A stretch of DNA of 64,000 nucleotides, from the NCBI GenBank assembly GCA_037903355.1, contig JBAJFE010000005.1:2852001-2916000 (forward strand), read 5' to 3'. Source of the DNA: Trichuris trichiura. Taxonomy: Eukaryota; Nematoda; Enoplea; Trichinellida; Trichuridae. Shown here piece after piece: positions 18,501 to 30,100 of this stretch (position 1 is its first letter; every line of letters starts with the position of its first letter). The notes beneath the pieces were generated by a model. It searched no databases. It saw only the letters and a program-made list of their open reading frames with translations, and was not told where the DNA came from. Position numbers and translations under genes: made by a program.

Positions 18501-20794
18501 TATTGACACTGCGGACTTCTTAAAGGCTCTATTGAAGCCTCGAGTCAAAGTGGGCGCCGAATGGGTTAACAAAAGTCAGAATCTTGATCAAGTCAGTTGG
18601 AGCGTTGGCGCCTTATGCAAAGCTATCTATGCGCGCACATTTAAATGGTTAATCACAAGGTGCAATAGGACATTGGACGTGGCCGACGCGGACCGTAAAT
18701 TCTTTATCGGCGTGTTGGATATTGCCGGTTTTGAAATTTTTGACTTCAATTCCTTCGAGCAGTTGTGGATCAACTTCGTCAACGAAAAATTGCAACAGTT
18801 CTTCAATCATCACATGTTCGTGCTCGAACAGGAGTTGTACAAGTCGGAAGGGATCGCTTGGAATTTCATCGACTTTGGACTCGACCTGCAAGCTTGCATT
18901 GAGCTGATTGAAAAGGTCAGTCTCTTTGAAAATTAAGGAAATGAGCCTTCCTGTTTTTAGCCTTTGGGAATAGTATCCGTTCTGGACGAGGAGTGCATAG
19001 TGCCAAGGGCAAGTGACCAAACGTTCGTGCAAAAGTTGAACGATCAACATTTGGGCAAACATCCAAACTTTCAAAAGGCAAGATCACCCAAAGGAACTCA
19101 GTCTGAAGCCCATTTTGCCATTGTTCACTACGCTGGTACAGTACGTTACAATGCCAGCGGATGGCTGGAAAAGAATAAGGACCCATTGAATGATAGCGTA
19201 GTGTCTGTCCTAAAGTCATCGGCGGATAATCGATTAATTGTCGATATTTGGGCTGACTACGAAACGCAGGAGGAAAGCTCGAAAAAGAAAGTTGATCCGG
19301 TTAAAAAGAAAGGAAAAGCAGCCTCTTTCCTAACCGTCTCAATGATGTATCGCGTAAGATAATGGATATGCTTTGCAACTATGTTTGCATAGATTCAATT
19401 ACTTGCTGCAGGAAAGCTTGAATACATTAATGAATATGCTGAGAAGTACTCATCCTCACTTTATCCGTTGTATCGTACCAAATGAGTCGAAGAAAAGCGG
19501 CCTTATAGAAGCTGGTTTGGTTCTCAATCAGCTGACGTGCAATGGGGTGTTGGAGGGCATTCGAATATGCCGAAAGGGTTTTCCGAATCGTTTTTCTTTT
19601 GACGAATTCGCTCAACGGTAAAGTAGTTCACCATTTTAAACAAGTTTGCACTTTGTTTGTGCTCTCAGCTATTCCATTCTGAAGGCGGAAGAAGCGGGAA
19701 AGCTGAAAAGTTCGAAAGAAAAGACGAAAGCGATACTGCAAGCACTCGTAACAGACGGGACAATAACGGAAGACGACTTCCAAATTGGAATCACGAAGGT
19801 ACGAACGTTTCCCGCGAGGTATTTAATATGCATGCTCAATAAATGAGTCAATTTTTAAAATTTTTATTATCATTATAAAACTCATTCTAATAAACCTTAA
19901 TTAAGTTGTTTTATCATATTATTATTGCTTCATGCCTGCCGCATTTTTTTGTATCTTATAGTTTTAAATTTTTCGTTTCGTTTTGGATAGAATGTAAATT
20001 AGCTCATAAAAGGAAAATGAATTTCTCCTGTATAAACTGCCGTTCCTTCCGAATGTGATCTCCTTGTATCTTTATAAAGCGCTGATGACGGAGCGACATG
20101 CACCCAGAAAGCTAAGCGAATGAAAGCAATTCTTATAGTATAGAGGAGGTGATGAAACTTGGGATATCCTTTAACACTAGCACGTAGGTTTTCATATTCA
20201 AGCACATTTCTCAGGTTTATGACGGCGTACGAGAAAATGCAATGTTTTCGGGATTCGACCGATCCCGTATTCATCAAAAATCTGAATCCCGAAAGTGTTA
20301 CGGTTTCGCGCAAGAATAAACTAGTCAAACGTGTACGTAAATATTATCCCATATAACAGCTATGATATAAGTATAATGTGTTGACATAGGGATTATTCTA
20401 TTTTTGGTCTTGAATGTATTAACCAATGTTGCGTCTAGCCCAGTAGTAAGCCTGTACGCTCTATTGTGGCAGTAGCGTTAGTATCTATTCCAATCCAATT
20501 TCTCTTTAGCAAGCGTACACTAGCTTATGCATATATTAATATGAATAGGTGGTGGTATATATATAAGCATAATTTAAGTCGGCAGTAACGTGAGAAAAGT
20601 ACATTACTATTTTAAAAAAATTTGCATATATAGATACTATCCTTGCGATATAGACTGAAAACGTTATACGGAACTAAAAGCGCCAGTTTGGGTTTGCTCG
20701 CGCAGTGATTGTTTTTACAGTGTTTACAGTTTTTACAGTTTCGCAGTGTTATACTCTTAATTTCCCACTAACAAGATAGTTAGACATTTGTAAT

Positions 20795-20856
<62 letters not shown>

Positions 20857-23800
20857 AGAGTAAAAAAGCAATCACTGTGTGAGCAAACGCAAAGTGGCAG
20901 TTTGAGTTCCGTATAACTTTTTCAGTTTATATCGCAAGGACAGTAGTATCTATATATGCAAATTTTTTTAAAACGGTAACGCAGTTTTCTCACGTGATTG
21001 TTGACTTAGATTATGCTAATATGTGCCACAAATGCGGGATTGTTGAAGCAGCGTAGCGACCTTTACTCTTTCGCGAAAAGTGTTGTTTAACGGTTACATG
21101 AACTGAATACGACATAATGATTTCTCAGTATATAGGTTCTTTAGTACGTCGATACGCAGAATTGATGGTATTAATGTTTATGCTTGCGAGACAAGCTTAT
21201 AGCGAAACTGAAGCGACGAATTCCGAGCTCAAACTCTTAAAGCACTCGCTTGAATGTTTTTCAAATTCTGAAGTTATGCAAATTATAGAGAATATGATGG
21301 GATACATGTACATACTGAGAGCTTGCAATCACTTTAAAAGGATTTGAATGCTTTTTGGGTGGCGGTCCTGAAGATAGAAGGAAAAATATTTTTTACTTGA
21401 AGTCATGGACTTTCAGACCCTTTTTTTTGAAGTCTTACTTTTTTGCATATTTAGGTATTCTTCAAAGCTGGAATAATGGCTCATCTGGAGGACATGCACA
21501 ATGAAGCCATGTCGGCTATGTTGCTTGGTGTTCAAACGGCAATGCGAGCCTATCTGGCCAAAGCGGAATATTACCGTAAAAAGAAGGAAATGTGAGAAGC
21601 CTTCCATGTCGTTCGATTAGGATAGCTTATGAGATAGCTTTCCAGCGATGCGTCCGTAATTCTTCAAAGGAACGTAAAGCGATGGCTCGAACTGCGCCAC
21701 TGGCATTGGTTCAGCCTGTATGCTCGCATCAAACCATTGTTATCGCAGGCAAAGCAGGACGAACTCGTTGAACAAATGACGTTGAAAATAAAGGTCCATT
21801 TTGAATCGGACAGCTTTGATGTACAGACCGTGAATTGCAGAATTTCGAAGAGGCCGTTGCTTCAAGCGAACAGTTGTGCAAAAATCTAGAAAGTCAGGTA
21901 CTTTCCTTGAACGAACAAAAACGTCGCATGGAAGCCGAACTGGCCGGCGACAAGTCGTCAATAGAAGATCTGGAGCGTACGATCCAGCGGCTGTCGGAAA
22001 GTAAGAAAGATTTGCAGGAACAAAATGAAGTATATTTGGTTTCAAAAAAGCGCGGTTAGCCGCCTAAGGCTTTCGGAATTTAGGATCTGCAAGATCAAGT
22101 CCATCAAGCGCATAAGCAAAACACTTCGCTGGAGAAGTGCAGAAAAGGTTTGCAGGAGGAAAATGACCTCCTGAAAGACCATGCAGAGGAGGTGCAAACG
22201 CGTTTGAAGGCAGTTCAAGCTGAGAAGTCGACCTTAGAGCAAACCGTTCATACGCTGAAGGAGACGATTGCTCGGCAGGAGAAAAATGAGCTGCAGCTCA
22301 GCCGGGAGAAAAAGCTTCTGGAAGAGAACAGCTCTGCGCTGCAGCAGGACATAAAATTAGCCGAAGAAAAGTTGACCAGTACGGTCAGGCAGAAGACCAA
22401 CTTGGAGCGCACCTTGGACCAAGTGGAGCAAAATTTGGAACTGGAAAGGCGAGCCAGACAAGACGCCGACAAGGCAAGACGCAAGCTGGAAGGTGACTTG
22501 AAAATTTCCAAAGAAAATTCGGACGAAGTAAACCAAATCAGGCTGGACCTGGAAGCGAATGTGCGAAGGTACGTTTTCGACGCGCTGCAAATATTTAAAT
22601 TACTTAACACCGAATATTTCGCAAAAATAGCGCTGGTTGGACCAGTGATTTTTTTCTAGAAAAGAAGAAGAAATATCCACGATGGCCAGATCGCTTGCAG
22701 AAGAAGAGGATGCCAAATTGAAATTACAGAAAGCTATTAAAGAAATGCAGGTACAGATAGACCAACTGGCCGATGAAGTCAGCCAAGAACGGGAAAATCG
22801 CCTTAGGGTAAGAGTGCGGTCTTTTTGCGTTTGCGCAGAGAGTATATTGTCGATCCAAGCCAGTTTCGAAATGAAAAGCCAACTTTTTCCCCCTAGTTTA
22901 AATTTTGCGGGCAAGACGAGTGCTACTGTAAAAGATTGGTGCTTTAAAGGCAGAGCGACGTCGTCAGGAGTTGCAAAGTGAACTTGAGGAAATCTCCCAG
23001 CAGGCCGACGAGGCAGCCGGCGCAACCCAAGCTCAGGTGGAATTGAACAAGAAAAGAGAACTTGAAATAGCAAAATTAAAACGCGAACACGAAGAGGCTC
23101 TAATGTCCAGCGAAAGCCGGCAGTCCAGCCTGCAAAAAAGGCATGCCGAAATTGTAGCAGATCTCAATGAGCAGCTCGATACGCTTCAGAAGTTGAAACA
23201 AAGGTGAAAGCGCCTTCAAGCATTACGTATTCATTAAACTTCTGCCTCTCGCGCTTAGGCTTGAGAAGGAGAAGACAGTGTTGCAGAATGAAATTGAGGA
23301 ACTACGGTCGATGGAAGAGAATGAAAGGATGGCAAAAGCCTATCAAGAAAAGCAGCTAAAACAAGCGGAATTTCGAGCCGCCGAAGCGATGCAAGGTCGA
23401 GATGAGTATGCTCAGCAAGTGCAAGACTTGGAGGCTCAACGTCAGCGGTTGGTAGCTGAAAATACATCCTTAAATGAGGAACTAGCAAATATGCAGTCGC
23501 AAGTGACCAGTATGACCCAAGCTAAGCAACGTATGGTAGTTCAGCTTGAAGAAGCGAGGAAAACCGCCGAAGAGAAAACCGCTGTACACGGCAGCATCTT
23601 TGAGCCTTTCGCATTTTCAAGCATTAGCCTAATTACAGAAATGTGATCAAATGATAGCCGAATATAAACGATCGGAAAAGGATTTGGCTCAAGTTAGCAA
23701 CCAGCTGGAACAAGAGTTGGATCTCAGGTCGGACCTTCAAAGGCAGTTGGCCAAAGCGAAGGCGGAAATACAATCGATAAGGACAACTTTCGAACACGAG

Positions 23801-26774
23801 CTTTTGAAAAAGACCGAAGAACTTGACGACGCCAAGTATACTCGCTTAGATGTCCAACTTTTTGTGCTATTTATGCGCTTATAGGAAAACCCTTCTGCTT
23901 CGTACGAATGCAATGCAAGTTGAGCTGGAGAAAGACTCTGCGAAAATAAGTTCGCTTGAAAAAGTGCGCAACCGATTGCAACTTGAATTGGATAGCTGTC
24001 ACGAGGAATTGGACAAAGTAATACTTGTTAAAATTGGTCACTTTTTTGCTCGTACGGTTAGCTGCAGGTCAACGCGTTGAATAGCGCGTTGGAAAGAAGG
24101 CAAAGAATGTACGAGAAGGCGACGGAGGAGTGGAAACAAAAATGCGACGAAATAACAACCGATCTGGAGACGAGCCAACGAGAAAACCGCGCCTTCAGTA
24201 CGGAGGTATTCAAACTTCGCGCCATGGTCGAACAGGCGGTGGACAAAGTAAGTTTGACTCTTGAAAAGCAAAAGTGACTCTTATAACCCTTAAAGGAAGA
24301 GGCTGCTCGCAGGGAGTGCAAAGTGCTTACGGACGAGCTGCAAGACTTGACCGCTCAACTGGGCGTAGGCGGACAAACATTCTTCGAGATACAGAAGAAC
24401 AAACGACGCTTGGAATTAGAGAAGGAAGAGTTGCAGGTAACAAGTCAACTAATTGAAATAAATTTTTTAAGGGTCTCTTACGCAAGCTGTAGGCGTAGGT
24501 ATACAAAAACTTAAACTTTTTAGAATTGTTGCTAATGATTTTCAGGCAAGTACTGTATGCTAATGATTTTCAGGCAAGTACTGTACTGCATGTCTTTTAA
24601 AAATACTTCGCACGTTTACCTGCTTGTTATTGCGTCGTTTCACTTAATGACTTTAATGCTTTCGGTTGACGGGAAGTCGGCAAATCCTTTTTTTCTTATC
24701 TACCAACAGACTGCTCTGGAGGAAGCGGAATCTGCTCTCGAGTTAGAGGAGTCTAAGACTTTGAAGTCGCAAGCCGAGCTGACTCAGATTCGTCAGGAAA
24801 TTGAACAGCAGTTGCGCGAGAAGGAGGAAGAGTTTGCGGAGACTCGGTAGAGCAGCGCATATTCAAATTTATTCACCAAAACTCAATTGTTCAGTCGGTC
24901 GCATAGTCGCGCCATTGATTCGCTGAGGGCTACCTTGGAAAGCGAGTCCAAAGGGAAGCAGGAGTTATCAAAGACAAAGAAAAAGTTGGAATCGGACATT
25001 AGCGAATTGGAGCTCGCCCTTGACCACGCCCACAAGTCGAACGCCGATTTTACAAAGCAGTTGAAACGTTATCAGGAGCAGATTAGGCAATTGCAAAATC
25101 AGGTGGACGAAGAGCAGAGAAATCGGTAAGCTACTTAACGCATTTCGTACAACTTTTTTTGGACGAAAAGTTGTTTTTTTCCCGGCTTGAAAAAACGCTT
25201 TAAGCAAAGGTCTTTGTAGCAACGAGTTGAGGGAACGGTGTGACTTTTTGGAAAAGCGTTTCCAAACGCTTTTAGCCGAAAAGGAAGAAATGACAACGAC
25301 CGTTGAAAATCAGGAAAGGCTACGTCGCCTCAATGATCAGGAGGTGAACCAGTTGAAGGAACAACTGGACGAAGTGCAGCTACTGCTCAACTCGACTACA
25401 GTAGCCAAGAGAAAAATGGAAACTGAAATACAAGCTCTTCGGGTAGGCGTAGAATGGAGCTTTTAGGGAAAAGAGTGAATAAATGGAATGATGCAGGGCG
25501 ACTTGGAGGATATGACGCAGGAAGCAAAAGATAATGAGGAAAAGTACAGAAAAGCAACGCTAGACGCTACAAGGCTATCCGACGAGCTTAGACAGGAGCA
25601 GGAACACTCGCAATACCTTGAACAGAAGAACAAATCGCTCGAGCAGCAAACCCGGGTCGGTACTGTCCCTATTCGGTCGTTAGGATGGACATGACGTAAT
25701 TTGTAGGATTTGCAAACATTATTCGAGGAAACGGAAGTCAACAGCGTCCGGGGAAAAGCGAAATACATCAATCAATTGGAGCAGAAAGTGAGCCGCCGAC
25801 ATTCCATCGACGTTTTGTAAATTCGCTCCGATTCCTTTTTCTTCAGCTTCGGGATTTGGAGATGGAATTGGATTCCGCCAGGCGAAAGCAGCAGGATAGC
25901 GATAGGGTTCGTCGCAAAAACGATCGCCAACTAAAGGAACTTGAAGCGCAGGTAACGCTCGTTGTTTCCATTTTTGTACATAGATATTCAGTTGTTTTGT
26001 TTTCAAGCTGTTTATTAATAAAAATTATCGCTGAGCATTGATAAGTCGTCGAGCTTTAATCGTTGAGGCGTTTTTTCAGATTTTTATCTGTTTATTTTCA
26101 ACTAGTGATGACGTCATCAGAATAGCAAGTCAATTTTCAGATAGAGGAAGCAAGAAAGAACGACGAACGAATGCACGAACTTATCGACCGCCTCAATAGC
26201 AAAGTGAGGGCGTACAAGAGACAAGCCGAAGAGGCGGTAGGAAAAGCAGCCGTCGCCGGTTGGCCAAATAAGGTCGAAATGTATTGCTTAGGAACAAATT
26301 GCCGCAATGAACTTGTCCAAGTATCGGCATTCGCAAAATCAGCTGCAAGAAGCGGAAGAGAGAGCCGATTTGGCCGAAAACTCGTTGGCCAAGTTTCGCG
26401 CGAAGAGCAGATCGTCTTCTTACAAAAATTTGAGCAACATGAAAACAATGGTAATTTTTTTCGCGGAAAAATTCAAAAATTTGAATTTCCTTTCCGTAAG
26501 CGACAAAACGCGCGGGCTAGCCCAAAGCTATCATTGCTTCGTCCTTTTGAAGCTCGTTGCTTTGGGAAAACGTTTACCAAAAATGGGCTTCGGCCAATGG
26601 AGACATAAACAATAGTCAGAATAATATTTGTTTTTGTTTTCTTCTTCCGCGCGGCAGTTTTTGTCCATAAATGCAGTTTTTTTTCAGATGACGCTGTCAA
26701 CGTCTTCGAGAGATTTGTCCAAATCTCAAAGTGCACTTCAAAAGGACGACGACGAGTCGACCAGCTCGTTATGA
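14528..26774 (+). CDS. Muscle-type (class II) myosin heavy chain, about 30 exons
   Basis: Encodes the heavy chain of a sarcomeric myosin II, the actin-activated ATPase of thick filaments. The first exon starts [13 protein letters not shown], like nematode body-wall myosins, and joins [20 protein letters not shown]. The motor has the P-loop [13 protein letters not shown] (near 17585), switch I segment [15 protein letters not shown], switch [18 protein letters not shown], and actin-binding [12 protein letters not shown]. The converter is followed by one recognisable light-chain region and the lever end [16 protein letters not shown], where most myosins have a W-P-W or W-Q-W triad. From about 21.8 to 26.4 kb the exons encode the heptad coiled coil. 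The rod ends [20 protein letters not shown] and LRAK-like FRAKSRS, then a short non-helical tail ending in ESTSSL. Muscle rather than non-muscle type is inferred from [20 protein letters not shown] and from the rod end. Two introns (15171-17559 and 19799-21454) are large and carry foldback repeats. The gene runs tail-to-tail with RasGRP. Confidence 0.93.
15458..15498. repeat. (AAT)n microsatellite
   Basis: About 13 uninterrupted AAT units immediately left of the 15500-15733 foldback repeat. Direct abutment suggests the element inserted at, or seeded, the triplet run. Confidence 0.9.
15500..15733. repeat. Foldback (inverted-repeat) element, arms about 108 bp
   Basis: The outer ends read TGAAATATCTTTATTACGG at left and its exact reverse complement at right. 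The arms run 15500 to about 15608 and about 15622 to 15733, with roughly 90% match by eye, and meet around a short AT-rich centre near 15610-15620. There is no coding capacity. Size and shape fit a MITE-like or foldback element in the myosin intron. No target-site duplication is obvious, because the left side abuts the AAT microsatellite. Confidence 0.88.
20551..21028. repeat. Large foldback repeat around an (AT)n core
   Basis: The left arm (about 20551-20755) and right arm (about 20855-21028) are inverted copies at roughly 80% match by eye. Shared blocks include TTTTAAAAAAATTTGCATAT, CCTTGCGATATA, GTTATACGGAACT and CAGTGATTG. The left arm has an extra segment with three TTTACAGT copies near 20714-20740. 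The centre is a TA dinucleotide tract. No open frame spans it. It is unrelated in sequence to the 15500-15733 element. Confidence 0.85.
20795..20853. repeat. (TA)n microsatellite
   Basis: About 28 TA units forming the loop of the surrounding inverted repeat. Such cruciform-prone tracts often vary in length between individuals. Confidence 0.9.
24531..24586 (+). repeat. 28-bp tandem duplication in a myosin intron
   Basis: Two adjacent 28-bp copies (24531-24558 and 24559-24586), identical except at the last base. Each contains the acceptor-like GATTTTCAG followed by GCAAGTACTGTA. They lie in the intron between the exon ending LELEKEELQ (24436) and the exon starting at 24710, so both acceptor-like sites would be decoys. 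Confidence 0.9.
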
Positions 26775-27168
26775 ACAAAAAAGGCTTCTTCTTCCTCTTC
26801 TTCTCATTGTCCGCAGACTGATCAAATACGGTAAGCGAGCAAGTTTGCCCACAAAGCTTTCGGCGCTCGGCGAGTCGCTTTTTTGCATTTTTGGTGATAT
26901 GCAAATTTTGAGAATGTTCAAATTTCTTTTTTTTCAACCAAAGCTCGCACGCTCTTTTGTCAATCCATTGCGCGTCAAGGCGCGCGCGCGCGCTTCCGTT
27001 GCGGCTGCGCGCCAAAGCCATCGAAGGTTGAAGACTTTATGCTTGTTAATCAGATTCAAATACTTCCTCGCAAGCCAGTGTTGCCAACGATTCGCATACC
27101 GCTCCAACGTGTCTAACGTACAAGTAATTTTGGTCAATTTCCTTGAATGGAATGTAAAAAATGAAAGC
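26775..27168. other. Convergent spacer between myosin and RasGRP
   Basis: 394 bp holding both 3' UTRs. It contains a (GC)n-like run, GCGCGCGCGCG, near 26981-26993. Long frames on both strands across this spacer (for example 26473-27021 on the minus strand) overlap the last myosin exon in antisense and are treated as shadows. Confidence 0.6.
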
Positions 27169-30100
27169 TTACGGATAACATTGTCCGCCTTCCGAGTAGG
27201 ACCTCAATTTCGGGCTCGATTCAAGGCTTCCCGCAGCCGGCGCGGCAGTTGCGTTATTTTGCAGTCTTCTTCTTCCCCGCCTCAGGTGGAACAACGTACC
27301 AATGCCGGCCGACTGGTGTTCCTCGTAATTGTTCGCCGCTTTGGGTGCCGTCGATGGGGTTTCCGACCTTGACCGGCGCCTGTGAGGCGGCTCCGTATTT
27401 CGACGCCGAAAGCAAGCGGACGAATCCGCGTCCTCGCAGTTTCGATGAATAGCTACTCCGCAGTCTTCGCATTTCAATTCCGGCCGCAGCACGTTCCATA
27501 GCTAAAATCACCGCCTCCTCCTTGGGTCAGAATTTGCTCGAAACTAGCGCCACCTACCAATCGTTTGCAGTGGTAGCAGAACGTTGGCGTCAGTATGTTG
27601 ACCACTCTGAATCGGTGGTTGGAATCGCGCCTTTGGGCGCAACGAAAGCGCATGAAGTAGATTTTCATTTCTCGTTTGCTTATTTTTCCATCCCTGCAAG
27701 AAGACGCGTCAAAGTGAAATGTTGCTTCGGCGGGATTTTTTCCGCCTTATGTGACCACCTGTTGGAGTCGAGCGTTATGAACCTATCGAACAACGGGAAA
27801 TTGCTTCTGATCAGGTCAAATTCTTGCTTGGAAATGTACCCGTCTTGATTGAGGTCGTAGTGCCTAAAAACCGCCTGCAACGAGGAAGAAAAAGGGCGTT
27901 CGGTCATGACGTCACGAGCGCATGCCTACCTCAACCATTGCATTGACGTGTTTCTGCATGACGGACGAGTCGACTCGATTTTGAATTCCGGCTGCCCAAT
28001 CAGCCAAAACTGGAGATGTCTGTATGGACGGCTAAAAGGACCGTATACTCAGTGGGGCTTTCAATTAGTAACAATAAGTTATTGGCTACTTGAAGAAGGG
28101 TCTTTGGTTCACGTTTTAAGGACAAGTAGTATATTTCTTCGTCATTGTAAGCTATGTTCAATGCGACCTTGTAACAATAATAGAAAAGCGTTTATTTACG
28201 CGAGGAGTCAGTCTTGAAGCGCTCACCTTTAAAGTGTTGGTCAGACTCTCATTCGGGATAGGCAGTTGTTGCGGTTGTTGGACATCGAAGATTAGATGAG
28301 AGAATGTGGCGAAAAGTTGCGTAAACTTTTGGCAGTTGATCTCCTTATCGTCTCCATAGTCGGGGACGGCAGTGTGAAGCGATATGAGGTCTTTAAGGTG
28401 CACACCTCTGCAACAATGGATCCGCCTATCGAACGAGTCACAAAAGGCTGAAGACATTTACATAATGGGCACCCTGTAGCCTTTCGACATGCAAAGTACT
28501 TTGCGATAGACGGAAAAATTGCTCCCTGAGGATAGCAGGTTTGAGTAGCCAAGCAACTCCTGAATCAATATACTGCTAATTCGTATGCCTAAGAAGCGCG
28601 GTTCCTACCAAGCGGACTTCATTTGGTACGCATACCATAGTGCGACTTAGTCGAGCAATGGCAGAGTGCGTTAGCGCTCCAACTACCGCCATCAATGTAT
28701 TGTAATTTTGCAGCTGCTTGAGATTCTAAAGATAATAAAAAAAAGGTGGCGACCAAAAAGTGACAGCTGGATCAAGCTGGCCTGTAAAGCCCATCATACC
28801 TGAGCAACTCGGACGAACTTTGTAATAACTTCAGCCCTTTCCGACGCTTTGGACTTGTTCAAAATCATGCATTGTATCCACTGGGATATGCTCTGGAAGA
28901 ATAGTTGGAAAAGTTAGTTTTCGTCACCCTGCTAAAAATGGAAAAGTTTACATTGAAAGTGGCAATGCTTTTGCGCAAGTTGGATTCGTCGTTTAAGTGA
29001 TTGTTGACCGCGTAGCTTTTGTAGTCGCGGAACTGAACAGAATAGACATGTTGAATATGGATATATTTTGATGGCCGAAGCGCCCGCACCGGTATTCTTC
29101 TTAGTAGTTTGTTTTCAATGTGCGTTAGATTGACGGCTAAATCTTCGGGTGTCCATTGGTCGAACGATAGGGATACCTTTGCCGATAAGGGTTGCTTGAT
29201 GGACGAGTAACGCGACCACGAGGTGGAGCTGCAGAACGAAGCGATCTACTCAGCTGAATAGCATAGCAGTTGCAACGGGCTCGCCCCCTTTTAGCGCAAC
29301 AAAGAGGGTCTATACCGGCACTGGAAGGAGAATTGAGAATTGCTTACAGGTAGGACATGTTCGGAAAATCTTTTGCCTTGAAATCCGCTACATTCCCTGA
29401 AGCCCACTGTCGCAAGCGGTCGATCGCTTCGCAAAGTTCCGATCGAATGCTGAAGTCTTGCGGATATATTTGCATCCAAAGGCTGAAGAGAAAAAAATTT
29501 TTTTTCTTTCTCTGCCAGTGTCATATGGGACCTACTTGAATAGCCTAACAACGCTTGGCCACCGTTCAGGCTTCTTTTCCAGTCGTCTGAAGACGCAGTC
29601 GATTAACTGCACCGACCCAATGTACCATTCATGCAGAACAACAAAGGCAATAACCAGTGGGTCGTCGTTGTGGTCCTGCGAATCATTTTTGTAATCTTTA
29701 AAAAAAAGAATCCTTGTTAATTTCCTTCTCTCGTTATCGCGTCACGCGACTTGAAGCAGTGGGCTTTAGCGCATCGAATCAAATGACAAAAAAGAAATGC
29801 TTTGGTGCTCTCACTAGGCGACAAAGGAGAAGATACGTTTGCCTACGGGGCCCAGATTGACCGTAAACCGTACGAGATGTAAAAGTGATTTTCTCCTAGC
29901 AGACGAACCTATTAATAATTCATGCCATATTCATCCTTTGTCAAATGTACCCTCAACTAAGCGTTTGCGACCATTGTGCGTTCGGTATTTTCGTCCATTG
30001 ATTATTCAACTTTTGCCTCCGCCTTTTTTAATTTCTTCCGTCGCGACGAGGGCGGTCTTCGATTGATTTAGGCGGAGCGCAAAACACTACCGCGCGCGCG

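Larger units (their letters stand above)
19799..21454 (+). other. Second large myosin intron (1.66 kb) with palindromic repeat
   Basis: Lies between DDFQIGITK and [14 protein letters not shown], which are contiguous in all class II myosins, so nothing between them is needed for the motor. It begins GTACGAACG and ends TATTTAG. It holds the 20551-21028 palindromic repeat. A 65-codon frame at 20159-20356 ends next to a GTACGT donor-like site but has no myosin-like content. Confidence 0.75.

Noticed and set aside
20159..20356. A 65-codon frame ending beside a GTACGT donor in the second large myosin intron
   Set aside because: The flanking exons are contiguous in all class II myosins and the frame has no myosin-like sequence, so an alternative exon is not supported.
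22248..22610. Ser/Phe-rich minus-strand frame
   Set aside because: It is the antisense shadow of the myosin coiled-coil exon.
26473..27021. A 182-codon minus-strand open frame
   Set aside because: It is antisense to the last two myosin exons and the spacer. Its Lys/Arg-rich product has no domain, and the myosin and RasGRP models explain the sequence.
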